NCBI RefSeq assembly: GCF_003946305.1
Contig: NZ_RHNS01000003.1
Coordinates: 186,001-250,000 of the forward strand
Direction: 5' to 3'
DNA length: 64,000 nt
Origin: Lacticaseibacillus porcinae
GTDB lineage: Bacteria; Bacillota; Bacilli; Lactobacillales; Lactobacillaceae
Below, piece by piece: positions 43,616-52,377 of this stretch. The notes beneath the pieces are model-generated. The model was not told the origin of the DNA. It saw nothing but the letters and a program-made list of their open reading frames with translations, and did no database searches. A program made the translations under genes and the position numbers. Each line of letters opens with the position of its first letter. The first letter of the stretch is position 1.

Positions 43616-44731
43616 TTAAATTTGTTGTTCTTTTTGTAAGGTCGCGTTTTTGATCAAACGATACAATGTTGCCGTTAACGGCACGCCAATCAAAATCCCT
43701 AAGATCCCAGCTAAACCAGAACCGATGGTGATTGCCACCAATACTAAAATACCAGGCAAACCGATCGAACCGCCGACCACGCGAGGATAAATGAGGTTCC
43801 CTTCCAATTGTTGTTGAATCACCAAATACACCACAAACGCTAACCCTTGCATGGGATTGGCAACCGCGATCAGCACAAAGCCGATCGCTCCACCGATAAA
43901 TGCCCCAAACATTGGGATCAAAGTGGTCATCCCCACCAACACCCCAATTGAAATTGCATTCGGAAAACGAAAAATCGACATCCCGATCACTGACAAAGTC
44001 CCAACAATCGTCGCTTCGGTGACTTGTCCGACAATGAAATGGGAAAACATATCATCGGCGACACGCAGCACATAACGAGTATATGCCAGCGGTTTGGCTG
44101 GGACAAAGGCGTTAAGCACGCGGTTTAAGTGCCCTGCGATCCGTTCTTTGCTCCCGACAAGATATAACGCAAAGGCAAACGCTAAAATAAATGAGAAAAT
44201 GCCGCCAGCTAAATTAGTGAAAATCGATACAGAACTGGAAAAGATTCCCGTGATCCCAGACGTTAAGAACTTCAACGCTTTTTGTTGGAGATCAGACCAA
44301 TCGATTTTTGCTGCGGCCAGTTGTTTAGTCACCGCATTGGCTTGTTGCGATTTGGCGAGCCATTCATTGATCAAGTTGATCGTATGCGGCAAGCTGGTGA
44401 AGAAGTTGGTCAACGCCGTAATGAATTGTGGGATCACAAGCCACATCACAAACCCGATCAAGACTGCGACGACGACCACCGAACTCAACAAGGCGACTGG
44501 CCGGCGTGCCCCTAACGCCATCCGACTCGACGCCTTGGGCCACAACCGTTTTTCAATACGGACACACACCAAGTTCAAGACATAAGCAAACGCTGCGCCT
44601 AAGATCAATGGCTTGGCGATCGCTAATAAATGCGTCAACGCACCAAATAACTGTGCCGGATATATCAACCCGATCAAAAATAAGGCACCGATCACCGCGA
44701 TGCGGATCAGTTGTTTGCGATTGAGATTCAT
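43616..44731 (-). CDS. AI-2E family membrane transporter
   Basis: The 371-aa protein has the AI-2E/PerM layout: two N-terminal spans, a soluble middle section (residues about 110-150), and a cluster of C-terminal spans with the family stretch LVGMTTLIPMFGAFIGGAIG and NLIYPRVVGGSIGLPGILVL. Members have been linked to autoinducer-2 export or Na+/H+ antiport, so the substrate is open. It starts 12 bases after cls, so both are probably one transcript. Confidence 0.87.
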   Translation of the reverse strand: MNLNRKQLIRIAVIGALFLIGLIYPAQLFGALTHLLAIAKPLILGAAFAYVLNLVCVRIEKRLWPKASSRMALGARRPVALLSSVVVVAVLIGFVMWLVIPQFITALTNFFTSLPHTINLINEWLAKSQQANAVTKQLAAAKIDWSDLQQKALKFLTSGITGIFSSSVSIFTNLAGGIFSFILAFAFALYLVGSKERIAGHLNRVLNAFVPAKPLAYTRYVLRVADDMFSHFIVGQVTEATIVGTLSVIGMSIFRFPNAISIGVLVGMTTLIPMFGAFIGGAIGFVLIAVANPMQGLAFVVYLVIQQQLEGNLIYPRVVGGSIGLPGILVLVAITIGSGLAGILGILIGVPLTATLYRLIKNATLQKEQQI

Positions 44732-44743
44732 AGGGACCTCCTG

Positions 44744-46198
44744 TTACAAAATTGGGGATAATAACCGGGAAAAGGCTTGCTTGAACCGCAACCATAACGA
44801 CATATTGTGGAAATCTGCTGGTGTGATCAACGTACTGTCTTCAATATCATCCAGAAAGATCTTATGGAGTTGCAGGGCAACTTGTGAATTATAAATAAAG
44901 GCATTGGCTTCAAAATTCAATTTGAAACTGCGAAAGTCCATATTCGCTGAGCCGATCGATGAGATGGTATCATCGATGGTGACGACTTTGGCATGAAGGA
45001 AACCTTTTTGATAGAAATAGATCTTCGCACCATCATCTGCTAAGAGATGCGCATAATATTGCGTTGCGCGGTAGACGAAAGCGTGATCTGGCATATGCGG
45101 CACCATGATGCGCACATCGACACCGGAGTGGATCGCACTACGCAAGGCGTTGATCACCGAATCATCAGGGATCAAGTAAGGCGTTTGAATATAAAGATGT
45201 TCGCGGGCTGAGTTGATCAACCGCAAATAACCAAGTTTGATCTGTTCCAGATCTCCAGTCGGACCGCTGGTGACGATTTGCAACATCGTGTCGCCGAGGC
45301 CTTCGTCTTTTTTTGGAAAATGCGTTTGATTGACATCGAGTTTATGTGTCGTGACCGTCGCATCCCAATCTTGAATAAAGTGTTGCTGCAACGCCAACAC
45401 CCCATCCCCGACTAGCTTCAAATGCGTATCACGCCAGTAACCAAACTTTTTATCGCGGCCAACATATTGATCGCCAACATTGAAGCCGCCGATATAGCCG
45501 ACCCACCCATCAATGGCAACGATTTTTCTGTGGTTACGGAAGTTCAACCGAAAATCAAATAAATTGGAATGGATCCCTAAAAACGGTTCCGCAAATCCAC
45601 CTGCTTCACGCAACGGGTCGAAGAATTCAGACTTTGCGCCCATGGACCCCCATGAATCATACAACACCCGGACGTCGATGCCTTCTCGCGCTTTAGCCGT
45701 TAAGGTATTGAGTAGTTCGGCGCCGAGTTGATCGGCATAAAACGTGTAGAATTCCACATAAACATGATGTTGCGCGGCACGGATCTCTTGTTGCATGTCT
45801 TTAAACAACGTCGGCCCATCAGTAAAAATCGCAGTTTCGTTATTGGTGGTGACGAAACTATTATCGATGCCTTGAAATAAGTTGACCAAATTCTTCACTG
45901 AAGCTTCAGTGTGGGTATCAGTTGCGCGATATGGTGGGACGGATTTTTGTTGCGCCTTTAAGGCATCGGTTAATTCTGCATTTGGTTGGGCGCGAATTTT
46001 ATCCAATTGACGATGGGTCAGCTTGCGACCTAAGAAAGCATATAGTAAAAAGCCGACCACTGGCAAAAAGTTCAACACCAATAACCACGCCCAAGTTGCC
46101 GCAATGTCGCGTTTTTCACGAAACACGGTGAAAACCGCACCGATCGTGTTTAAGACGATCACCACTTCGATGATGACTTTGATGGTATTCCAGTTCAT
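44744..46198 (-). CDS. cls: Cardiolipin synthase, phospholipase D family
   Basis: Joins two phosphatidylglycerols into cardiolipin at the membrane. The 484-aa protein has two N-terminal membrane spans and two PLD catalytic motifs: NHRKIVAIDGWVGYIGG and LHAKVVTIDDTISSIGSAN (HxK-x4-D). The ATG at 46198 has GGAGG eight bases upstream; a GTG two codons earlier is open. It is followed by the AI-2E transporter gene. Confidence 0.93.
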   Translation of the reverse strand: MNWNTIKVIIEVVIVLNTIGAVFTVFREKRDIAATWAWLLVLNFLPVVGFLLYAFLGRKLTHRQLDKIRAQPNAELTDALKAQQKSVPPYRATDTHTEASVKNLVNLFQGIDNSFVTTNNETAIFTDGPTLFKDMQQEIRAAQHHVYVEFYTFYADQLGAELLNTLTAKAREGIDVRVLYDSWGSMGAKSEFFDPLREAGGFAEPFLGIHSNLFDFRLNFRNHRKIVAIDGWVGYIGGFNVGDQYVGRDKKFGYWRDTHLKLVGDGVLALQQHFIQDWDATVTTHKLDVNQTHFPKKDEGLGDTMLQIVTSGPTGDLEQIKLGYLRLINSAREHLYIQTPYLIPDDSVINALRSAIHSGVDVRIMVPHMPDHAFVYRATQYYAHLLADDGAKIYFYQKGFLHAKVVTIDDTISSIGSANMDFRSFKLNFEANAFIYNSQVALQLHKIFLDDIEDSTLITPADFHNMSLWLRFKQAFSRLLSPIL

Positions 46199-46308
46199 GC
46201 ACACATCCTCCGATCTCTCTGTTTACTAAATTACCGCATGTTAGAGAGATTACAAGTCTAAATTGCCGCAACATCCATCCAAAGATGGCAATCCTTGGGC
46301 TTTCAACA

Positions 46309-46341
46309 CAAAAAAATCAGTCGGACGGATGTGCCGACTGA
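46309..46341 (-). terminator. Terminator of the pdxK / ECF S-component unit
   Basis: On the minus strand TCAGTCGG / CCGACTGA followed by seven T. Confidence 0.85.
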
Positions 46342-46350
46342 ATTGCTATT

Positions 46351-46905
46351 TTATCGATTGATTCGCTTGAAGGCTGGAAATAACGCCAGATATAAAATCG
46401 GCACCACAATCGCCGTCGACACCGCGTTAATGCCAGCAGAAGTCAAACTCATAAAGCTGGCGACGATAGCAACGTGGAAACTGGTCCCTACCATCATCGC
46501 TTCAACGATCGACACCAAATAGCTGGTGATGATCTTGGTGATCCCTGCAGTGACGCTGATGGTGATCAAGGCTTTGGTATCGAGCTTGTGGGTTGAGCCT
46601 TTGAACGCTTTGAATAAACTCGATACCACAATGGCCATCACCAAACACTCCAACACCGTCAACCAGCTAGTCGCTGCATAGCCGTTCAACACATCAAAGC
46701 CGCCTAAGCCGATGGCAGAAGCGACAAAGCCGTAAGCGCCACCTAAAAACAAAATCGCTAACACCATTAAGGTATTCCCAAAATGAATAAATGGCCGACC
46801 AACAATGGCAAGCAACGGGATCCGTAACATCCAGATCCCAATATAAATAATTGCAGCAAACAAGCCTGTGAAGATCAGCTTGCGTAAGTTAGTGGTTCGT
46901 TTCAT
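46351..46905 (-). CDS. ECF transporter S component, probably for vitamin B6
   Basis: The 184-aa protein has about six hydrophobic helices and the ECF S-component look: basic N-terminus, TGLFAAIIYIGIWMLRIP, and LGGAYGFVASAIGLGGFDVL. S components bind one vitamin and share an EcfAAT module encoded elsewhere. It starts 13 bases after a pyridoxal-kinase-like gene, so uptake of pyridoxine or pyridoxal is the best guess (PdxU type); hydroxymethylpyrimidine is the alternative. ATG at 46905 chosen for its spacing to AGGAGG. Confidence 0.82.
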   Translation of the reverse strand: MKRTTNLRKLIFTGLFAAIIYIGIWMLRIPLLAIVGRPFIHFGNTLMVLAILFLGGAYGFVASAIGLGGFDVLNGYAATSWLTVLECLVMAIVVSSLFKAFKGSTHKLDTKALITISVTAGITKIITSYLVSIVEAMMVGTSFHVAIVASFMSLTSAGINAVSTAIVVPILYLALFPAFKRINR

Positions 46906-46918
46906 TAACAAGTTCCTC

Positions 46919-47752
46919 CTAAAGCAATTTTGAAATCATTTCTAACAACCACGGAATTTCCGTGGTATAAGCGACCCCGAATTTTGGATCAGCCTTCATA
47001 GCCAATGTGGAAATAATCGCGCGGGATTCAAAGTGCACGGCAATTTCACTGGCTTGGCCGAGGGTTAGGCCGCGCAACAACGCACCACACAACACAGCAG
47101 CGAAAATATCGCCAGTGCCAAAGTAATGCCCTGACAACCGTTGCGTTTGCCACCACTTTAAATCGTCGCCATCTACGACGATCACGCCAACGCGATCATT
47201 CACCAACGTCACCCCAGTTAACACCACTTGCACCCCAAAGCGTTGCGCCAACCGGGTCCCTAAACTGCGCGCCGCCTTCATAGTCAGCGGCTCAGCGTTA
47301 AGTTCATCCCCTAACAACAACTGCGCTTCCGTAGGATTTGGCGTGATCACCGTCGCGTGCGTGATCAGTGCTCGCATGGCTTGCACATACGCGTCGTCAA
47401 AGCCGCGATATAGTTTGCCGTGATCCCCCATCACCGGATCGATCACCACTAATGGCACGTCATTGAATTGAGGCAACCATGTTTGCCACACTTTCAAGGC
47501 ATTCTTCCCTAAATACCCTAACAAAATCGCTTGGGGATCAAGTTCAAGGCTTTCCCAATGCGTTAAGATCTCAGCCATTTGCGCTGAAAGATCAAAATAA
47601 GTGTTGTTGGCAAAGCCGGTATGGGCGGATAATAAAGCCGTTGGCAACGGCAGCGGGTCATGACCAAGCGCCGCGATCAATGGCAACGCCACGCCCATCG
47701 ACACTTGGCCGACTCCAGAAAGATCTTGGCTGATGATCACTTTTGCTTGCAT
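46919..47752 (-). CDS. pdxK: Pyridoxal/pyridoxine kinase
   Basis: Phosphorylates B6 vitamers to PLP precursors. The 277-aa ribokinase-fold protein has QDLSGVGQVSMGVALPLI, LLSAHTGFANNTYFDL, the PdxK/PdxY block VIDPVMGDHGKLYRGFD, TPNPTEAQLLLG, and the catalytic GTGDIFAAVLCG with the anion-hole Asp. It leads a two-gene operon with the S component, giving uptake and trapping of B6. PLP serves ArgD and other aminotransferases here. Bacterial proteins of this group can also act on hydroxymethylpyrimidine. Confidence 0.88.
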   Translation of the reverse strand: MQAKVIISQDLSGVGQVSMGVALPLIAALGHDPLPLPTALLSAHTGFANNTYFDLSAQMAEILTHWESLELDPQAILLGYLGKNALKVWQTWLPQFNDVPLVVIDPVMGDHGKLYRGFDDAYVQAMRALITHATVITPNPTEAQLLLGDELNAEPLTMKAARSLGTRLAQRFGVQVVLTGVTLVNDRVGVIVVDGDDLKWWQTQRLSGHYFGTGDIFAAVLCGALLRGLTLGQASEIAVHFESRAIISTLAMKADPKFGVAYTTEIPWLLEMISKLL

Positions 47753-47834
47753 TTGGTCCTCCTTGTCAGCACACCGTCTTATTTTAACCGAATTCTCATC
47801 TCAATACTAGCATTTTCAGAAAAAGGAGACCACT

Positions 47835-48635
47835 ATGGCGACAGAATTTTCTATCGGGCAAATGGCCAAGCTGTTTGCCACTAGCGTAAAAACGTTGCGC
47901 TATTACGCGGACACCGGTATCCTGCCGCCTGCCCGGATTGATGTGCACAGTGGCTATCGGTATTACACCATTGCGCAATTCGAACGGTTGAACACCATTT
48001 TCTACTTAAAAAAATTGGGGTTGTCGCTTTCAGAAATCAAAACGCACTTAGCGGCGCCTGATCGTGAAAGTCTCATTAAACAGCTTAAACACCAACAAAT
48101 GACCATCGCCGAACAAATTGCCGCTTTGCAACGTGTGCAACAACACTTACAAACGCGCATCAAGGCGTTATCGACATTAAGTGAGTTTGACCGACCCTAT
48201 TTAGAAACCTTACCTGCCAGACCGTGTTTGCGTTTAAGCGTGCCGATTCGTTCCAATCAAGACTTAGAGCTGGCGTTGCGGCAATTTGATCCGCAAGCCT
48301 TAGCCGATGCAACCTTATTTTCTGGTGGCGTCGGCGTGATCCGCGCGCAAAGTGCGATCAATGCATCCGATTTTGAATCGATTTCCGCGATTTTTGTCTT
48401 GGCTGATCGCTCAGGCAATGCAAATTTACCTGGCGGAAAATTTGCGACGTTGAATTTCAACGGGGGTCATGACCATGCTGCACCAGCTTATCAACAACTC
48501 TTGAAATTTATCGCTGATCACCATTTAAAAGTCTGCGGTGATGCGATCGAACGTACCTTGATCGACCAAGATGTATCCGCAGATCCCAAAGATTATTGCA
48601 CCCAGATCCAGCTACCAGTGTTGACTCTCCCTTAG
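47835..48635 (+). CDS. MerR family regulator with effector-binding domain
   Basis: The 266-aa protein has the MerR winged HTH (FSIGQMAKLFATSVKTLRYY), a coiled coil at about residues 75-115, and a C-terminal GyrI/BmrR-like ligand domain. There are no metal-binding cysteines near the coil end, so it senses an organic compound, as BmrR does, not a metal. AAAGGAG precedes the ATG. It diverges from pdxK and is followed after 42 bases by the DUF554 gene; the target is unknown. Confidence 0.88.
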   Translation: MATEFSIGQMAKLFATSVKTLRYYADTGILPPARIDVHSGYRYYTIAQFERLNTIFYLKKLGLSLSEIKTHLAAPDRESLIKQLKHQQMTIAEQIAALQRVQQHLQTRIKALSTLSEFDRPYLETLPARPCLRLSVPIRSNQDLELALRQFDPQALADATLFSGGVGVIRAQSAINASDFESISAIFVLADRSGNANLPGGKFATLNFNGGHDHAAPAYQQLLKFIADHHLKVCGDAIERTLIDQDVSADPKDYCTQIQLPVLTLP

Positions 48636-48677
48636 GTGGAGTGTTTATGATAAATAAAACAGTTTCTCGGAGGGCAC

Positions 48678-49361
48678 ATGTTAGGCACACTTTTTAATAC
48701 AGCTATGATCATTTTAGGTTCGACCTTAGGCGCCTTAGGCAAACGCGGTATCAAGCCGTCAACGCATCAGATGTTAATGGAAGCTTTAGGATTATGCGTG
48801 ATCGCGATTGGCTTAAACACCACTTTAAGTCATATGCCAGATTCGAAATATCCGGTTTTATTTATTGCCAGTCTTGCGATCGGCGCTTTGATCGGCAGTA
48901 AACTCGATCTTGACGGCCGCTTCAACCGCCTGCTAGCCAAGCACGAAGGCCAACAAGGCTTGGCGCAAGGCTTAGCCACTGGGATCTTACTGTATTGCAT
49001 TGGCACTTTATCGATCGTCGGTCCCATCACTGCCGCGTTAAAAGGTGATATCACCATGTTGTTGACGAACGGGATGCTTGATGCGGTGACGTCGACGATT
49101 TTAGCCACAAGTTTTGGCTTTGGGATGATTATTGCCGCACCAGTATTATTTTGTTGGCAAGGCGGCATTTATTTGATTGCCAAATTATTAGCAGGCGCCA
49201 TTTCCAATGCGATGATCACTGAATTGTCGATTGTCGGCGGGGTGTTGATCTTAGCCTCTGGCATCAGTATTTTAGGGTTGAAGCCGATCAAAACGCTGAA
49301 TCTTTTGCCAGCATTAGTCGTACCGATCGTGGTTGTGGCCGTGATCCAAGTGTTTCGCTAA
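48678..49361 (+). CDS. DUF554 membrane protein
   Basis: The 227-aa protein has six or seven hydrophobic helices and the DUF554 pattern: LGTLFNTAMIILGSTLGALG at the start, then GLCVIAIGL, ALIGSKLDLD and a Gly-rich SFGFGMIIAAPVL. Function is not known; it is probably a small transporter. GGAGG lies before the ATG. Its last 48 bases overlap the end of the convergent glycosyltransferase gene. Confidence 0.85.
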   Translation: MLGTLFNTAMIILGSTLGALGKRGIKPSTHQMLMEALGLCVIAIGLNTTLSHMPDSKYPVLFIASLAIGALIGSKLDLDGRFNRLLAKHEGQQGLAQGLATGILLYCIGTLSIVGPITAALKGDITMLLTNGMLDAVTSTILATSFGFGMIIAAPVLFCWQGGIYLIAKLLAGAISNAMITELSIVGGVLILASGISILGLKPIKTLNLLPALVVPIVVVAVIQVFR

Positions 49362-50042
49362 ATCGTGAATTCGATTGAACACTTGGGCTTCTTGACGACG
49401 ATCTGCAGTATGGATGGTGCTGTTCGGCCGCGCGACTTTGACATAGCGGACATTAGGTTCAAACGCGTAAGTCCCAGGATTTTGCGCCACAAAATTAGCA
49501 GTAAACCAATAGTCTTCGGCAATGTGTAAGCTTTCATCAAAACGTAAGTCGCCGATGGCCGCGCGACGAAAAGCTTTGTTCCACACATAACCACCAACTG
49601 CACTGCCATGTTGCGTGACTTGACCAAACATTTGCTGCTGATCAAACAACACCCACCCAGGTAAATGATGTTGATTGACACCCCACCAGCGATAACCGAC
49701 TGCTGTAGCCATGATATTTGGTTGTGAAAAACCTGCTTGCAACATTTGCACAAAATCTGGTGCCAGCCGATCATCACCATCAACAAATCCGATCAGATCA
49801 CCAGTTGCATGTTTCAAGCCAGTGTTGCGAGCAGCGGAAATGCCGCTGTGGGCAATTTCTATCGCATGCCAATTCGCGATCCCACGCACAAATTGTTGCG
49901 CATGTGCGAAGGTTTCATCAGTTGAACCATCAGAAATCAACCATAATTCAAAATTCTCAGTTTGATTGGCTAAGGTATCAAGCATCGGTTGCAGATATTC
50001 CCCTAAATTATACATTGGTACAATAACAGAAAAGCGCACCAT
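49314..50042 (-). CDS. Glycosyltransferase family 2
   Basis: The 242-aa GT-A enzyme transfers a sugar from a nucleotide donor. It has SVIVPMYNLGEYLQPMLDTL, LISDGSTDET, ISAARNTGLKHATGDLIGF and the metal-binding VDGDDRL. No membrane span is present, so it is cytoplasmic or peripheral. The ATG at 50042 follows AAGGAGG; the frame is open 16 codons more. Acceptor unknown; likely a cell-wall or lipid-linked glycan. Its 3' end overlaps the DUF554 gene. Confidence 0.9.
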   Translation of the reverse strand: MVRFSVIVPMYNLGEYLQPMLDTLANQTENFELWLISDGSTDETFAHAQQFVRGIANWHAIEIAHSGISAARNTGLKHATGDLIGFVDGDDRLAPDFVQMLQAGFSQPNIMATAVGYRWWGVNQHHLPGWVLFDQQQMFGQVTQHGSAVGGYVWNKAFRRAAIGDLRFDESLHIAEDYWFTANFVAQNPGTYAFEPNVRYVKVARPNSTIHTADRRQEAQVFNRIHDLAKHLDHGHNHDRYD

Positions 50043-50099
50043 GATCGCCTCCTTTAAGGTCATCATGGGCGCTTCTTTGCTGGGCGTCAAATTCTAGCA

Positions 50100-50255
50100 T
50101 TAGAAAATTGCTAATAAGGCGATCACTGCGATCACAACCACGGCAACAAAGCTGCCTGAACGCTTAGCATCAGCGTTTGTCCAATAGTCATCGGCGACGC
50201 GATCCATACCGCGGTCTTCTTCAAAGTGGCGGACGTCTCGTGAATTCATCATCAT
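50100..50255 (-). CDS. Small single-span membrane protein, about 51 aa
   Basis: Three ATG codons in a row (50255, 50252, 50249) follow GGGG. The product has an acidic, soluble N-terminus (NSRDVRHFEEDRGMDRVADD) and a C-terminal hydrophobic helix SGSFVAVVVIAVIALLAIF that runs to the end, a tail-anchor look. Function unknown. It lies between the glycosyltransferase and arsC genes on the same strand, after a terminator. Confidence 0.65.
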   Translation of the reverse strand: MMMNSRDVRHFEEDRGMDRVADDYWTNADAKRSGSFVAVVVIAVIALLAIF

Positions 50256-50311
50256 AATCCCCAACCCCTTTAATCTTTTTCTAATTTTGTTATACCGCAT
50301 TTTGACCAAAG

Positions 50312-50336
50312 AAAAAAGCCCTATTGCTAGGACTTT
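50312..50336 (-). terminator. Terminator of arsC
   Basis: On the minus strand AAAGTCCTA-gcaa-TAGGGCTTT followed by TTT. Confidence 0.8.
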
Positions 50337-50342
50337 CCAAAA

Positions 50343-50729
50343 TTAGTTTAATGACAAGACTTTGGTTTTGATTTCATCGCGCACTGCACGAAACACATCA
50401 AGGTCATGTGTCGGTGCCGGATCTGGCAGCGGCCAATGCAACTTTGTCACTGTTGGCGGTGTGATGGGGCAACGATCTCGCGCATCACCGCAAAGCGTCA
50501 CCACCAAATCACATTGATTCAGGTAAGTGGTATCGATCAACTTCGACGTATGATGAGAAATATCGATCCCCACTTCTGCCATCACTTGCACGGCTTGAGG
50601 ATTGAGGCCATGAGTTTCGACCCCGGCACTTTGAATCTCCCAATCACTTGGGAGCAGTTGCTTGGCAAAGCCTTCTGCCATTTGACTGCGACAAGAATTG
50701 CCGGTACATAAGAAATAAATTTTTTTCAC
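50343..50729 (-). CDS. arsC: Arsenate reductase, thioredoxin-coupled LMW-phosphatase type
   Basis: Reduces arsenate to arsenite using a cysteine relay. The 128-aa protein has the P-loop CTGNSCRS with the nucleophile and the redox pair in [10 protein letters not shown], seven residues apart as in S. aureus ArsC. Two Cys in the P-loop and the pair downstream separate it from plain tyrosine phosphatases. I choose the GTG at 50729, which has AAAGG upstream; a GTG three codons earlier is too close. No arsR or arsB is nearby, so arsenite export must be encoded elsewhere. Confidence 0.88.
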   Translation of the reverse strand: MKKIYFLCTGNSCRSQMAEGFAKQLLPSDWEIQSAGVETHGLNPQAVQVMAEVGIDISHHTSKLIDTTYLNQCDLVVTLCGDARDRCPITPPTVTKLHWPLPDPAPTHDLDVFRAVRDEIKTKVLSLN

Positions 50730-50786
50730 GGGTACCACGCCTTTCGTATCGTTAGTATGCAGGCTTTACCCTGACTTGTCAACTCG

Positions 50787-50948
50787 TTACCAAGGTGCCA
50801 TATTACCACCGCTTTGTTGGTAGATAATCTCATATGGGGTGCCGGCAGCAAGCTTTTTAAATTGATCAGCAGTCAATGCTTTGAAATCGAGATTTTGATG
50901 CGTCGTCAACTGCATCGGATCTTGAAGCAAGACGTCATGAGTTTGCGC
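50787..50948 (-). pseudogene. In-frame 3' remainder of the XRE gene behind TGA
   Basis: 53 codons in the same frame as the XRE gene, starting directly after its TGA: begins AQTHDVLLQDPMQLTTHQ and ends SGGNMAPW. No start codon or ribosome site of its own at the beginning. The composition fits coding sequence (DFKALTADQFKKLAAGTPYE), so it is the severed C-terminus. Confidence 0.65.
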
Positions 50949-51545
50949 TCAGGCAATTAACGCTGGCACTGCTGTTGGCGTCGGAATCAACAAGTTCATG
51001 TGTTCGATAGTGACCAGCGTGCGATAACGTGTTTCCATGATCGGGACTGTGCCAATCGAAGGAAAAATCACACTGCTTAATAAGGCAAGGCTCATCCGCT
51101 TGGGCACTGCTTGATAAAAGACATGGCCATGCTCGTCTTTTAACGTCAACTGGTCATCAAATTCTGCATCGCCTACCGCCATTGAAAAACCGGCAATGAC
51201 GCGATTCAACCATTTTGGCGTGGTGCGTTGAGGATATTGCACACCGTCAATGACTGCTGTCATGTACGCAGGACGCACTTTAATATTGCGAGCGATATCT
51301 GCCATTGCCGGCATGCCTAATAACTCGTTCATGGTTTGATCACGCGTGGTTTTGACCCCAAGCAATTCACGGGCATCGAGTTTTAACAAGCGACACAAGC
51401 TGGCGATGGCTTCAAGATCAGGTTTGCGTTGATCGTTTTCCCATTGCGAAACCGTTTGCCTGGTCACAAATAATTTGTCTGCGACTTCTTGTTGCGTGAA
51501 CCCCATTTTTTGTCGTCCAGCGACTAATTGTGCCCCAATTTTCAT
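50949..51545 (-). CDS. XRE family regulator, ended by an in-frame TGA
   Basis: A 198-aa protein with an N-terminal XRE HTH (GFTQQEVADKLFVTRQTVSQ) and a soluble C-terminal part without membrane spans. The ATG at 51545 has GGAGG upstream. The stop is TGA at 50949-50951, and the same frame then runs 53 more codons of normal-looking protein to a TAA. The full protein was probably about 252 aa, and this copy has a nonsense mutation or is read through. It is the last of three tandem XRE genes; unlike the other two, it is not membrane-bound. Confidence 0.75.
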   Translation of the reverse strand: MKIGAQLVAGRQKMGFTQQEVADKLFVTRQTVSQWENDQRKPDLEAIASLCRLLKLDARELLGVKTTRDQTMNELLGMPAMADIARNIKVRPAYMTAVIDGVQYPQRTTPKWLNRVIAGFSMAVGDAEFDDQLTLKDEHGHVFYQAVPKRMSLALLSSVIFPSIGTVPIMETRYRTLVTIEHMNLLIPTPTAVPALIA

Positions 51546-51630
51546 CTGCACTCGCCTCCATTCGTATTATCGCATAAAGGCAAGGGCTTTTGACGGTTTT
51601 GCCTGAGGTCACAAACTGTGACGTATCGAT

Positions 51631-52239
51631 TTATGATTTGAAAAAGTGTCGCATTAGCAATTTAACGGTGACTAAGGTAACCGTCATGCCAACGATCGCA
51701 CCAGCAAACTCAACGGTCCAGCCGAAAAGCAAAAAGACTAAGCCTAACGCCAGTAACAACATTAACCCGGTCAACCACTGACTGCGAGTTTTTGCTTGCG
51801 CACTCAACGGACCTTTCAAGCGGCGATAATTGCGAGTGGCATACAACAATACCACCAAATTGATCACCATCACTAACGCCGCCGCTAACCGCGTACCAAA
51901 CCCCATAGTCATGCCATTGACGTGTTGTTGGGTCATGATCACTAACCCCAACAACACCAGATTCACCGCGTAAGCACCCCAATACATCACTTTCGCGCCG
52001 CGGCGTTCTTGTTCTTTCACTTGTGCATCTGTCATCATTCCTGCATCTCCTTTAAGTAATTGATCTAAAGAAAGGGCAAAGAATTCTGATAACGCGAGCA
52101 CGCTAGCGAGATCTGGATAGCTGCGACCAACTTCCCAACTGGAAATCGTTTGCCGCGTCACATGCAATTGTGCTGCGACTTGTTGTTGCGTCAACTGACG
52201 TGCTTTCCTTGCTGCCGTTAACTGTTCTCCGATCGTCAT
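51631..52239 (-). CDS. Membrane-anchored XRE family regulator
   Basis: The 202-aa protein has an XRE HTH at residues 5-60 (LTQQQVAAQLHVTRQTISSW) and four hydrophobic helices from about residue 85 on. The layout, a DNA-binding domain with a membrane-embedded C-terminus, suggests sensing at the membrane. GGAGG is seven bases before the ATG. Middle member of the three XRE genes. Target unknown. Confidence 0.85.
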   Translation of the reverse strand: MTIGEQLTAARKARQLTQQQVAAQLHVTRQTISSWEVGRSYPDLASVLALSEFFALSLDQLLKGDAGMMTDAQVKEQERRGAKVMYWGAYAVNLVLLGLVIMTQQHVNGMTMGFGTRLAAALVMVINLVVLLYATRNYRRLKGPLSAQAKTRSQWLTGLMLLLALGLVFLLFGWTVEFAGAIVGMTVTLVTVKLLMRHFFKS

Positions 52240-52377
52240 CTTTGCACCTCCACCATTACCTTAAGGACTATGCTTCAATTCTACCAGCAACCAAGCCTTG
52301 CAAGCACGCAACTAGCCTAAGCACTTGATGATTTTGCGAAAAAAACACGCCAACTCACAGAGTCGACGTTTGACATA

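Noticed and set aside
44094-44585. A 163-codon plus-strand frame inside the AI-2E transporter gene
   Set aside because: Antisense to a well-supported membrane protein; its Ile/Pro/Thr-rich translation is typical of a shadow frame.
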